DNA of 23,533 bases, from positions 1 to 23,533 of the forward strand of contig CAZIJO010000075.1 in NCBI GenBank assembly GCA_964539515.1, read 5' to 3'. This DNA is from JADLHS01 sp964539515. Lineage in GTDB: Bacteria; Verrucomicrobiota; Verrucomicrobiia; Limisphaerales; JADLHS01. Under the pieces are notes generated by a model. That model was not told the DNA's origin, did no database searches, and worked only from the letters and a program-made list of their open reading frames with translations. Positions 1 to 7,272 of the stretch are shown here, piece by piece (the stretch's first letter is position 1; every line of letters begins with the position of its first letter). The position numbers and the translations under genes were made by a program.

Positions 1-179
1 TGGAGGATGGACTGGCGGAGGCGGGTGGCGCGCTGGAGGTTGGCCGACACCACCGACTCCAACTCCTCCACCACGCTCAACCGCCGCTCCACTTCCACAA
101 CGCCGGAGGACAAACCGTCATCGCGGAGAATGTTGCAGTAGTTCCAGAGTTTCTGAACGAGGGCGGTGGGGTTGCTCAT
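1..179 (-). CDS. In-frame HsdM-start / HsdS-end chimera, partial
   Basis: The frame opens with an ATG at 179-177 and runs off the left edge of the window (59 residues visible). Residues 1-24 (MSNPTALVQKLWNYCNILRD and the next few) match the conserved start of type I N6-adenine methyltransferase subunits, where this helical segment precedes the methylase domain. From about residue 27 the protein becomes the last helix of a specificity subunit: RRLSVVEELESVVSANLQRA and then TRLRQSIL repeat almost exactly the C-terminus of the intact hsdS at 2678-3847. No SAM-binding or NPPY motif is present. The fusion point lies near nt 98-107. The gene follows the membrane protein by 51 nt. I infer a deletion or recombination that joined two subunit genes in frame. 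Whether it continues beyond the HsdS tail cannot be seen. A collapsed assembly is an alternative. Confidence 0.72.
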   Translation of the reverse strand, partial: MSNPTALVQKLWNYCNILRDDGLSSGVVEVERRLSVVEELESVVSANLQRATRLRQSIL

Positions 180-230
180 GCGATTATTCGGCCAAAACCA
201 TTTGCGGCTTTCCGGATGAAATGAGGGCGA

Positions 231-2570
231 TCATTCATTGCTCATTTCGGTTTTCAGATCATCAATAAGTTCGGCGGACGACTCATTCAATGTGGCCTCA
301 GTGTCTCCGCAAACAGGATAGCGGTTGGCAGCAGTAGAATGAAAGGCGGCGTAAAGTAGCTTACACTCTTGTTGCAGAGCGCTCGTTTCAACTGCCATGG
401 ATTTACCGTCAAGTTTCGTAAGCGTTACCTTTATTAGGGAATCCATCCCACCTTCGGTAGCAATACTGCGTTCAGCAATCGCCCCGACAACCAGATATGC
501 AGCTATTAGCCGGGCGGAGGCGGGTGACTCTTGATCCATTAAGAGAAGCCTCGTCTGCCTTTGAAATCGTTCACGGATGTCCGCGCCGCGTGCACGTATT
601 TTGGCACGATCTTGCTCCGTTAGGTGGACGTTCTTCCGCCAATCTTCCACTGTCAGCCGAAAATCATCCGCTAAGTTCTCCTCCTCACGCAGAGAGGCAA
701 CCAACTCAAGCACATGTTGGTTGAGAAGTCGGTCGCGAAGAATCTGCAGTTCAAAAACCCTCAAACTGCCCTTTGATGCTGCGTAATCCGCGCTCTGGTG
801 AAAGATAAAGCCTGCGACTGTTGCTAAAATCGCCAGCGCGCAAAGGGTCGATACAGCATGGCTCATTGTGAATGGTGGCTTGGCAATCACGCGCCGCACA
901 AAGCGTCCGATGGAATCCGAAAATCGATATTCCGGAACTGAGGCAAGAACGCCCAACCGCACCAGCGCAGGCGAGACTGCTTCCCAAAGAATCAACACCG
1001 GTAGGTAAACAACACCGACACAAACTAGCAGGAATGGTGTGCACAAAACGCCGAGCCCGAACCCAGCTAGGTGGCTTAACATATAGGCAAGAGAAACGCC
1101 AACCCCGCTTTGGGGATCGCGAGCGAGAACCTCCCATTGGCTCGACACTAATTCAACGTAAGATGGCATGGAGAAGAATCCAAATAGCAAGGCGTAGCCC
1201 AAGAACTGCCGTCGCATGCTATGCAAATTGGCCTGATGCGACTCTTGATCTGCAAAAATGAGCCAAGAAGCAATTCTCGCCGGCTGGAGAATTGCATACT
1301 TGATAAAAATCCCGAACCAACGTGCGTAAATGTAAATCGCAGAGGCAATGACGAACATTAACTGGCCCAAGGCTTCAGCGGCTATCCCTAAGAGTTTAAC
1401 AGGGGCGGTTTGAAAACGAAGATGACACCATTCGTAGGGCGAAAAAGCCCATTTCCTTATTTGCACGACACGATATGAAACAGAGCTGCAAAACGATTTG
1501 AATGCGTTGCCGGAAATTTCCATTGCTCTGCCCCATTTGAACCCAAGTAGAGAGAGAATCAGAATACCAATTAGAACGCCGTGGACATTAACAAGCAGCC
1601 CTCCCTCAGGCTTGTCGGCATCCGCCACGGCCCACAGTAGTTGAAAATCGGTTCTGAAGCATAACAGCGCGAGAAGTGCAAGCACCGCCATATATGTTGT
1701 CCTTCTTCTCGCGGTGCGATCTCGGGCAAGAGTCCACATGAGTGCTGGAACAGAGAACCCGAACGGAACAATAAACAAACACCCGACGACAAATAGAGAG
1801 TAGCAAATTACGTTTGTTATCAAACTCCCCGCGATAGTGCCCGCTGGCTGTTTCTCCGCCGCGTATAAATGCCAAAGCCAGAAGACAACAGTCGAGAGCA
1901 TCAGGAGCAACCGCAATGTAATGCCTAAGCCCTGACCTTTGGCTGGAGTGTATTCTTTGCTGAACCGCCGGACTGTTCGATTGAGGACGCTTTCCTTGTA
2001 AAAGAGATTGTAAAGCGGTGCTATTACTGCCAGCGGGATGCCCCAAGCGAACGCCCCACCAAATGGCCCAAGGGTTGCCAGTTTTTGATACACCATAGCC
2101 GTGAATCCGATGGAAAGAACAAACAGCACCCAAATCCAGAGGCTGACGGTGTCTGGCTTGGATAAACTCGCCACGGGGCTTGGGGCGCATAGCACAAGTT
2201 GAATTAGCAAAACAAGGCATCCCACAAAAAAGAGAACAAGAATGTATATGCTCAAGAGCGATCTACCCCAAAGGAGGTTCACTCCTGCCCCGCTTAGACC
2301 AGCCGACGTCACTGAAAAAGTTCCCCTCCCTGTAGGTTGAAGAGGTGAATCCGTCCCCAAGAATCCCCAGAGTTGTGCCATCGCTTTACCGAATTCAAGC
2401 CCGTCAGTATGCCTGTTGTATAGTGCCAGTAGGATAATGGCGAAGAGAATCGTTATCACATACCGAACAGGACTGCTTAGATTTGTGAATAGCGAAAGCA
2501 CCACGCTTCGCAAAACTGCCAGTATCACGGCGAATGCGATTACGATGATGATGGGATTGAAGTCGCCCAT
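231..2570 (-). CDS. Large polytopic membrane protein, unknown function
   Basis: This 779-residue protein has about 12-14 hydrophobic segments spread over residues 5-600, for example 6-25, 36-52, 104-127 and a long double segment near 500-540. A last transmembrane segment around residue 590 is followed by a soluble, charged C-terminal domain of about 180 residues rich in E, R, K and L (helical or coiled). I do not recognise a family: no transporter signature, nuclease or ATPase motif stands out. The ATG directly abuts the TGA of the preceding HsdS-tail micro-ORF, with no spacer, so translation is probably coupled to hsdS. Codon use and GC look lower than in the neighbouring hsd genes, which suggests separate acquisition. 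Its position between two HsdS-tail copies makes it a cargo gene of the restriction island. A membrane effector in anti-phage defence is possible but is only inference from context. Confidence 0.8.
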   Translation of the reverse strand: MGDFNPIIIVIAFAVILAVLRSVVLSLFTNLSSPVRYVITILFAIILLALYNRHTDGLEFGKAMAQLWGFLGTDSPLQPTGRGTFSVTSAGLSGAGVNLLWGRSLLSIYILVLFFVGCLVLLIQLVLCAPSPVASLSKPDTVSLWIWVLFVLSIGFTAMVYQKLATLGPFGGAFAWGIPLAVIAPLYNLFYKESVLNRTVRRFSKEYTPAKGQGLGITLRLLLMLSTVVFWLWHLYAAEKQPAGTIAGSLITNVICYSLFVVGCLFIVPFGFSVPALMWTLARDRTARRRTTYMAVLALLALLCFRTDFQLLWAVADADKPEGGLLVNVHGVLIGILILSLLGFKWGRAMEISGNAFKSFCSSVSYRVVQIRKWAFSPYEWCHLRFQTAPVKLLGIAAEALGQLMFVIASAIYIYARWFGIFIKYAILQPARIASWLIFADQESHQANLHSMRRQFLGYALLFGFFSMPSYVELVSSQWEVLARDPQSGVGVSLAYMLSHLAGFGLGVLCTPFLLVCVGVVYLPVLILWEAVSPALVRLGVLASVPEYRFSDSIGRFVRRVIAKPPFTMSHAVSTLCALAILATVAGFIFHQSADYAASKGSLRVFELQILRDRLLNQHVLELVASLREEENLADDFRLTVEDWRKNVHLTEQDRAKIRARGADIRERFQRQTRLLLMDQESPASARLIAAYLVVGAIAERSIATEGGMDSLIKVTLTKLDGKSMAVETSALQQECKLLYAAFHSTAANRYPVCGDTEATLNESSAELIDDLKTEMSNE

Positions 2571-2681
2571 TCAATGCCCTCCATTTGTCGTAAACTGGCC
2601 GGTGAAGGCTTTTTGGAGGATGGACTGGCGGAGGCGGGCCATCCGAATTGCGGAATGCGGAATGTAGATTGCGGAATTCAT
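2571..2681 (-). CDS. 36-residue micro-ORF: repeat-derived start plus HsdS C-terminal tail
   Basis: The ATG at 2681-2679 overlaps the hsdS stop codon as ATGA, and the TGA at 2573-2571 abuts the ATG of the membrane protein. The first 14 residues (MNSAIYIPHSAIRM) come from a dispersed repeat. The next part, RLRQSILQKAFTGQF, duplicates the extreme C-terminus of HsdS (RLRQSILQKAFTGQL). A few unrelated residues follow before the stop. The ORF therefore bridges hsdS and the membrane gene without breaking translational coupling. It may be only a seam left by insertion of the cargo gene together with the tail of its donor hsdS, not a functional peptide. There is no independent Shine-Dalgarno evidence. 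Confidence 0.5.
   Translation of the reverse strand: MNSAIYIPHSAIRMARLRQSILQKAFTGQFTTNGGH
2645..2679. repeat. Dispersed GCGGAAT-rich repeat ('IPHSAIR' type)
   Basis: The stretch begins GAATTGCGGAATGCGGAATG and ends ATTGCGGAATTC, so the ends are inverted around GAATT/AATTC and the unit GCGGAAT recurs. Read on the minus strand it encodes NSAIYIPHSAIR, a low-complexity string I recognise as common in dispersed repeats of Verrucomicrobiota and Planctomycetota genomes (general knowledge, not searched). It lies exactly at the junction between the hsdS stop and the duplicated HsdS tail. Confidence 0.6.
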
Positions 2682-3847
2682 AGCTGGCCTGTGAATGCCT
2701 TTTGCAGGATTGATTGCCGCAAACGGACCGACCGTTGCAGGTTGGCCGACACCACCGACTCCAACTCCTCCACCACGCTCAACCGCCACTCCACTTCCGC
2801 CACGATCCGCGTTTGCTCGACCAGCGGGGGAAGTTTGATTGGCATCTCACGCAGCGGTCGTAACGCAAGTGTGGGCTGTGCAGAACCCGTTATGCGCCGC
2901 CACGCCTCCCTGTGGGTGTCGGGTGAAGCCATGTGCAACCACAAAAACTTCGGCAAGATTCTTGGCGATGGCTTAAGCAGAGCGACGTGCCTTGAAAAAC
3001 AGAACAGTCGGTCAGTATTCACCAAGACAGGAATTCCAATTGTTGCCCCAACCACGGAGTAAAGAACTTCATCTCGATTCGGAATCCGGTCGGGTTTGAT
3101 CTGGTTGTAATACTCCTCAGGAACAAAGCGCGTATCGGAAAAATCCAATTTCCCAGAACTGATGTTGCCGATCGTCAAGAGCGGAATTCCTTGCGGTCGC
3201 TTTGGTGGCGGTTGGTGATCGCCGTCAGTGATTGACTTGCATACGTCTGCCAACCTGAGAGCACTCCAATCTTTGGATGGAGTTTTGTGTGGCACTAGCT
3301 CTCCATCGCAGGCGGCTTTGAGGACGGCGGCGCGGTAGCGTTTGAGGTTGGCCTGCACCCGCCGCAACGCCGCCACCCCCGCCTCCAGCCGCGTGAATTG
3401 CTTCTCAATCTCCGCAACTATCCGCCGCTGCTCTGCTTCAGATTCGGGATGTTGAACAACGCGAGCATCGTAATCGTCACGGCTCAAACTTGGAATTGCA
3501 GTCGAACGGTCCAAGCGCACCAGTTGCAAACTTTCCAACAAGTAGCGGAAGAACGGCAGGAAGACACCCTCGCTGCCTTCACTGTAAAACGCAGTGTCAA
3601 TCGGCCAGCATGGGTCAGATGAATAATGGACTGCTCCGGCTGCGCCCTTTCGCCCGACGATGAGCGTCGGTTTTGTCGTCAACGCGCGGTCGAAAGTTCC
3701 GAACGCACCGTTTGAGCCAAAAGTTTGAGTGTCCGGACGCGGGTAGCCAAATTGCGGACTGCGCGCCTTCCCGTATTTCAGCGGCAAAACATCGCCGAGT
3801 TTTGTTTCACGCCAGCGTAATGCGGGGATTTTCTCTTTTGCACTCAT
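2678..3847 (-). CDS. hsdS: Type I restriction-modification specificity subunit HsdS
   Basis: The 389-residue product has the usual HsdS plan of two target-recognition domains, each followed by a conserved helix. The first TRD covers roughly residues 10-130 and is followed by EQRRIVAEIEKQFTRLEAGV, then ANLKRYRAAVLKAACDGELV. The second TRD (about 185-335) is followed by EQTRIVAEVEWRLSVVEELE and ends LRQSILQKAFTGQL. HsdS binds the two halves of an asymmetric DNA target and docks HsdM. Length is normal and no frameshift is seen, so this is the one apparently intact type I subunit in the window. Its ATG overlaps the stop of the HsdR-tail micro-ORF (ATGA at 3847-3844) and its stop overlaps the next micro-ORF start. 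No full-length hsdM partner is visible. It may work with an hsdM elsewhere or be a remnant. Confidence 0.93.
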   Translation of the reverse strand: MSAKEKIPALRWRETKLGDVLPLKYGKARSPQFGYPRPDTQTFGSNGAFGTFDRALTTKPTLIVGRKGAAGAVHYSSDPCWPIDTAFYSEGSEGVFLPFFRYLLESLQLVRLDRSTAIPSLSRDDYDARVVQHPESEAEQRRIVAEIEKQFTRLEAGVAALRRVQANLKRYRAAVLKAACDGELVPHKTPSKDWSALRLADVCKSITDGDHQPPPKRPQGIPLLTIGNISSGKLDFSDTRFVPEEYYNQIKPDRIPNRDEVLYSVVGATIGIPVLVNTDRLFCFSRHVALLKPSPRILPKFLWLHMASPDTHREAWRRITGSAQPTLALRPLREMPIKLPPLVEQTRIVAEVEWRLSVVEELESVVSANLQRSVRLRQSILQKAFTGQL

Positions 3848-4005
3848 GCCGCGAGCACCTCGTTGAGTTCATCGAGCAGCTTGGGCAGTTGTTCGCCGAA
3901 CAGTTGATGTGCCTTCCCTAAGCCGCCGCGCTGGCTGAACGGGGCGTAATCGAAGTCGTCCGGCTCAATGCTCAGGCTGGTGGCGATGTGGTCGCACTGG
4001 TTCAT
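3844..4005 (-). CDS. 53-residue free-standing HsdR C-terminal tail
   Basis: The ATG at 4005-4003 overlaps the stop of the Schlafen-type gene (ATGA) and the stop overlaps the hsdS start (ATGA), so the ORF is coupled on both sides. After MNQC, the sequence from DHIATSLSIEPDDFDYAPFS to LLDELNEVLAA is nearly identical to the last 50 residues of the HsdR at 7269-8600. DNA identity is also very high, especially across the segment aligned with 7360-7424. The HsdR C-terminal region is the part thought to contact the methyltransferase core, so a separate copy could act as a competitor or docking peptide. It could equally be a duplication scar. No insertion disrupts this copy. Confidence 0.65.
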   Translation of the reverse strand: MNQCDHIATSLSIEPDDFDYAPFSQRGGLGKAHQLFGEQLPKLLDELNEVLAA

Positions 4006-5587
4006 TTCCCGCCCTCCGGCTTCCGCGCTGCCAACCACCCCCGGCCTTTTTCGGTGAGGCGATATTTCTGGTTCGGGCTGGTGGGTTTGTCCGGGATGGT
4101 GCGTTCCAGCCACCCGGCCGTGATCAGCGGTTCGAGGTAGGCTTTTCGGAAATGTTCGCGGTGAGCAATATCCGCTGACGCCTGAAGTTCTTCACGAGTC
4201 TGCCCCGCTTCGGCATCGGCGGTGGTGAGGATCTTCCCAACTTGCGCGGCAGCTTGCGCGGTAGCTTGCGCGGTCGGCATGCCGAGAGCTTCCGCGAGTT
4301 GCTGCAACACCATCAAGGATAGGGGTTTATCTTGCGGGCCAGCTTGTCCGGTAGCTTGCGTGGTGACTTGCGCGGTGACTTGCTTGGCGGGGCGCCAGAG
4401 GGTCTGAACGAAGCCGTCGCGGATGGCGTATTGCGGCTCGCGCAGGCCGGCGGCGCGGCGGAGGCGGATCATGTCGCGGGTGCCGGTGCCCATGCGTTCG
4501 ATGTATTTGGCGAGGTAGAGCGGCTCGGCGAGGAGCGGATTGGCCGGGAACGAGCCGTGAGGTTCGCGCAATTTCGCCAGAGTGAGGGCGGACGGCAGAT
4601 TGCCGGGATTCCAGACTTCCAGCCGGTCGGCAAAGAGCATCACTTGCACGCTGCCGGTGCTGGTGTAATCGCGGTGCGCGACGGCGTTGACGATGGCTTC
4701 GCGGACGGCGTCGGGCGGCAACTCGTAGTTGACCGGGACTTGCGTGCCCGCCGCGCGGGTGCCGACGGCGAGATTGATTTTGGACAGCACGAAGTCCACC
4801 GCCGATCCACGAGTTGAAAGACCGTGCCCTTGTAAACCTGGTAGGAGGGAATGGGCTTGGCCACTTCCGTGCCGTGGAAGTGGGCGCACTTCACTTCGGA
4901 GGAAATCAGGAAGCGCTGCGGCTGGCGTCCGAAGAGGAGCACGGCGGCGTGCGTAGGGACATCGGCGCGAAGCAAATTCAAATGGACCAGCAGTTCCTTC
5001 GGTTCCGCATTCTCGGACAACGGAAAGCCGCGCGAGCGCCGGGCTTCGCGGAGAAACCAGGCCATGCGATCCGGATCGAGGTCCGCGAGCGTGGCGTCGC
5101 GACAGGGGGCGGCGTCGAACGGGCCGGTGCGGATGAGTTCGTGCTCCTCCAGGTACTGCACGAGCGAGGCATACACGCCGCCGATCAACTCCGCCGGGGA
5201 GACGAACCGGCGACGAATCAATTCGTTGCCGACCTGCCGGATGAGGGCGCGCATCTTGGCGTGCCGGGCAGGATCGTCGGCCCCTTTGACGAAGATGAGG
5301 CGCGGTTTGCCAAGCTGGCTGGCGTGATTGAACTCGCGGTGGGTCGGGGAAATGCCACCGGCATCTTCGAAACCGTATTCGTCACCGAACAAGCCAAGAT
5401 AAATATCGCATCGCGCCACTTCATCGAGATAGACCGCATCGGCCCGGCGGTCGGACGCGGGCAAATCTTCAAACAGGAAGACTTCAAAGAAGCGACGCAA
5501 CAACGGATCACCATGAAGGTATTCCTTGAGCGCCCGTCGCTCGGCGGCGAGTTCCTTCTGCACGCTGCTGATGAAGATGCGGAGCAT
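4002..5587 (-). pseudogene. DUF4062 / Schlafen-type (HATPase_c_4) ATP-binding protein, frameshifted
   Basis: Residues 1-95 form a DUF4062 domain (MLRIFISSVQKELAAERRAL, then DIYLGLFGDEYG). A linker follows (ATLADLDPDRMAWFL, then AAVLLFGRQPQRF), and then a HATPase_c_4-like ATP-binding domain with LPPDAVREAIVNAVAHRDYT, LEVWNPGNLP and IERMGTGTRDM. A winged-helix tail follows (KAYLEPLITAGWLERT, then YRLTEKGRGWL). The frame breaks near nt 4803-4808: the 5' frame reads FQLVDRRW, and a one-base correction gives FQLVDQAVDFVLSKINLAVG continuing to the stop at 4002. With that base restored the protein would be 528 residues. Proteins of this type are proposed stress or defence regulators. The lesion may be real decay or a sequencing error. 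The start lies 9 nt after the upstream HsdR-tail ORF. Confidence 0.8.
4241..4390. repeat. Two clusters of 12-bp tandem repeats coding (x)xAQ
   Basis: On the plus strand the unit CTTGCGCGGTAG recurs three times at 4241-4276 and five times in more degenerate form at 4331-4390, separated by 54 bp. On the coding strand it gives VTAQVTTQATGQAGPQ and PTAQATAQAAAQ. Comparable 'TPQVTPQV' strings occur before the winged helix in many Schlafen-like ATP-binding regulators, so the repeat is a family trait. Its length is in whole codons, so copy-number change would keep the frame. Confidence 0.75.
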
Positions 5588-5596
5588 GTCGTGGCG

Positions 5597-5998
5597 TCAG
5601 GCTACGAGTTTGAGGTTCAGCTCGTCCAGAATTGTGGGCAGTTGCTCACCGAACAATTGATGGGCTTCCGCCTCCGCCAAGGCTACGGCGGACAGGTTGC
5701 CAAGTCCGCCGCGCTGGCTGAACGGGGAATCCCAAGGGGATTCCGCCTCAAAGCCCAAGGTTGCGCGGTCCGAGCCGGACGGGCCACCAGCGCTACCTTG
5801 GGAACACGGTTGAAAATGAACCAAACCCCAACGGGGTTGCGGCCTCACGTGCGCCGACGGTGACACAACCTCGTTGGGGTTGATGGTGAAAATGATTCGG
5901 TTACCCAGGGTAGCTCGGTCCGAGCCGGACGGGCCGACCTCGCAACCCTGGGCTGGATGACGCAATCCCGTTGGGATTGAATACGGGGCAGAATTCAT
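5597..5998 (-). CDS. Coupled ORF running through palindromic repeats into an HsdR tail
   Basis: The ATG at 5998-5996 overlaps the stop of the DUF1016 gene (ATGA). About the first 90 residues simply translate the repeat array at 5724-5990 and are unlikely to be a folded domain. The last about 40 residues are a third copy of the HsdR C-terminus: PFSQRGGLG, then a 10-residue insertion, then AHQLFGEQLPTILDELNLKL. The insertion, absent from the copies at 3844-4005 and 7269-7430, corresponds to 30 nt that on the other strand read RLRQGYGGQVA, a dispersed repeat. The frame stays open across both insertions and stops 9 nt before the Schlafen-type start. I regard it as a duplication seam that has kept translational coupling, not as an established protein. 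Confidence 0.4.
   Translation of the reverse strand: MNSAPYSIPTGLRHPAQGCEVGPSGSDRATLGNRIIFTINPNEVVSPSAHVRPQPRWGLVHFQPCSQGSAGGPSGSDRATLGFEAESPWDSPFSQRGGLGNLSAVALAEAEAHQLFGEQLPTILDELNLKLVA
5724..5990. repeat. Array of REP-like palindromic elements
   Basis: Several inverted repeats lie head to tail: AATCCC...GGGATT near 5728-5742, CCCAAGGTT...CTACCTTGGG near 5756-5800, AACCCC-AACG-GGGTT at 5823-5837, AACCTCGTTGGGGTT near 5869-5881, ACCCAGGGT...ACCCTGGGCT near 5904-5953, and AATCCCGTTGGGATT near 5963-5978. The segment GGTCCGAGCCGGACGGGCC occurs twice (near 5769 and 5917). The pattern matches dispersed intergenic repeats I associate with Verrucomicrobiota. The array separates the DUF1016 stop from the duplicated HsdR tail. 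Confidence 0.8.
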
Positions 5999-7272
5999 TT
6001 CCGCGCCTCCAGCGCTTTTCGGGTTTTTTCCAGTTCGGTGGCGAGCGTTTTTTCATCCGGCAGCGCGGTGAGGTATTCGCGCACGAGCATTTTGTTGGGC
6101 AGCGCGTCGGTGGCATAGCGCACGAGGGCTTCGCTTTTGCCGGAGCAGAGGATGATGCCCACGGGCGGATTTTCGCCGGGCTGCGACCAGTGTTCGCGGG
6201 CGTAATTCAGATACAGGTGCATCTGCCCGGCGTCGGCGTGGGTGAACCGGCCAAGTTTCAAATCAAAGATGACGAGGCAGCGCAGGCGGCGGTGGAAGAA
6301 GAGGAGGTCCACGCGATACCAGTCGTCGTCAATGCGCAGCCGGCGCTGGCGGCCGATGAAGGCGAAGTCGTTGCCGAGTTCGAGCAAGAAGGTTTCGAGG
6401 TGCTGGATGAGGCCGGCTTCGAGGTCGGTCTCGGAGTATTCGTCGCGCAGGCCGAGGAATTCCAGGACGAGCGGATGGCGGATTTCGTCGTCGGCGCTGA
6501 CGGCGTCGCCGGGCCGGGGTTTCGCGCCTTTGGCGAGCATGGCGGCTTTGTTGCGCGAGAGAGCGGTGCGTTCGTAGAACTGGCTGTCGATCTGGCGCTG
6601 GAGCTGGCGCACGGACCAGCCGCCGCGCAGGGCTTCGGTGTGGTAAAACGCAAACGCCTCGGGCGACCGGCTGCGGCTGATGAGCAGTACGTAATGCGAC
6701 CACGGCAGCGGAAAGGCGCGGGCGAGGTCGGGGAGATTAAAAGACTCGGAGGATTTCCTAGACGGTGTCTCGGAAATGTTCGACGGTGTCGGGCGAATTG
6801 CCGTTGCTTCAGATTTGGCAGACACTGTCTGCGCAATTGGTGGCTCGGCGGATTCGAGCGACGGTGTTGCTCGAATTGCGGTTGTGGATTCGCCAGACGG
6901 CGTCTGGCATTTCTCTTGAATCGCCAATTTGGCAGACAGTGTCTGCCAAATCTGGTCAGCAGGAGCGAAACTGTAAAACTGCCGCATGGATTGAAGATTG
7001 CGCCGGGAGAAACCACGGCCAAACCGCGAATTGAGATCGTCTGCCAGACGGTCTAGCAATTCTTCGCCATAGCCCGCCCGCTTTTCACCGCCTTGCTCAA
7101 ATTCCACGATGCGCCTGCCGATTTCCCAATACGTTGCGGTCATGAATGCGTTGACGGTGCGCACGCTGGCGCGGCGGGCGGCGTCGAGCAATTCGCCAAT
7201 GCCGCCGACCAAGCCGGGGTAATTGGCCGGAGCGGGCGCGGCGGATTTCTTTTTGGCGATGGCTTTGGTCAT
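5995..7272 (-). CDS. DUF1016 (YhcG-type) PD-(D/E)XK nuclease
   Basis: The 425-residue protein has the DUF1016 N-terminal domain (about 18-105: TATYWEIGRRIVEFEQGG, FGRGFSRRNLQSMRQFYSFA) and a C-terminal PD-(D/E)XK nuclease domain (about 185-400). The catalytic pattern is visible as VDLLF (D322) followed by FDLK (D337, K339) and then LYLNYARE. Between the domains, residues 109-175 are a tandem-repeat linker (TLSAK, TPSGES, TPSLES, TVSAKS, TPSNIS, TPSRKS). Members of this family often occur in or next to type I restriction loci, where they are candidate accessory nucleases. Here the ATG overlaps the hsdR stop (ATGA at 7272-7269) and its own stop overlaps the next ORF. No lesion is seen, so it may be functional. 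Its exact role beside a crippled hsdR is unknown. Confidence 0.92.
   Translation of the reverse strand: MTKAIAKKKSAAPAPANYPGLVGGIGELLDAARRASVRTVNAFMTATYWEIGRRIVEFEQGGEKRAGYGEELLDRLADDLNSRFGRGFSRRNLQSMRQFYSFAPADQIWQTLSAKLAIQEKCQTPSGESTTAIRATPSLESAEPPIAQTVSAKSEATAIRPTPSNISETPSRKSSESFNLPDLARAFPLPWSHYVLLISRSRSPEAFAFYHTEALRGGWSVRQLQRQIDSQFYERTALSRNKAAMLAKGAKPRPGDAVSADDEIRHPLVLEFLGLRDEYSETDLEAGLIQHLETFLLELGNDFAFIGRQRRLRIDDDWYRVDLLFFHRRLRCLVIFDLKLGRFTHADAGQMHLYLNYAREHWSQPGENPPVGIILCSGKSEALVRYATDALPNKMLVREYLTALPDEKTLATELEKTRKALEARK
6754..6951. repeat. In-frame array of six palindromes with GACNNNGTC-like cores
   Basis: Inside the DUF1016 linker lie six palindromes centred near 6765, 6786, 6825, 6864, 6900 and 6939. 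The centre spacings are 21, 39, 39, 36 and 39 bp, all multiples of three. The strongest has 12-bp arms (ATTTGGCAGACA, then G, then its complement) at 6927-6951. Others are GCAGACA-C-TGTCTGC (6818-6832), GCCAGACG-G-CGTCTGGC (6892-6908) and ATTCGAGC...GCTCGAAT (6852-6876). Each core encodes a T-x-S motif. The array is both a 13-residue protein repeat and a series of potential DNA or mRNA hairpins. Confidence 0.85.

Noticed and set aside
4814..5863. 349-residue plus-strand open frame
   Set aside because: It is antisense to the DUF4062/Schlafen gene, whose conserved domains are clear; the open frame follows from high GC.
6754..6951. CRISPR-like array
   Set aside because: The repeats are short palindromic cores inside a coding frame with codon-multiple spacing; there are no identical long repeats or unrelated spacers and no cas genes.
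7038..7050. CGTCTG-C-CAGACG as a seventh palindrome of the DUF1016 array
   Set aside because: It lies in the conserved N-terminal domain (RLADDL), outside the repeat spacing, and is probably coincidental.
5971..7056. 361-residue plus-strand open frame
   Set aside because: Shadow of the DUF1016 gene; valine/glutamate/glycine-rich translation without domains.
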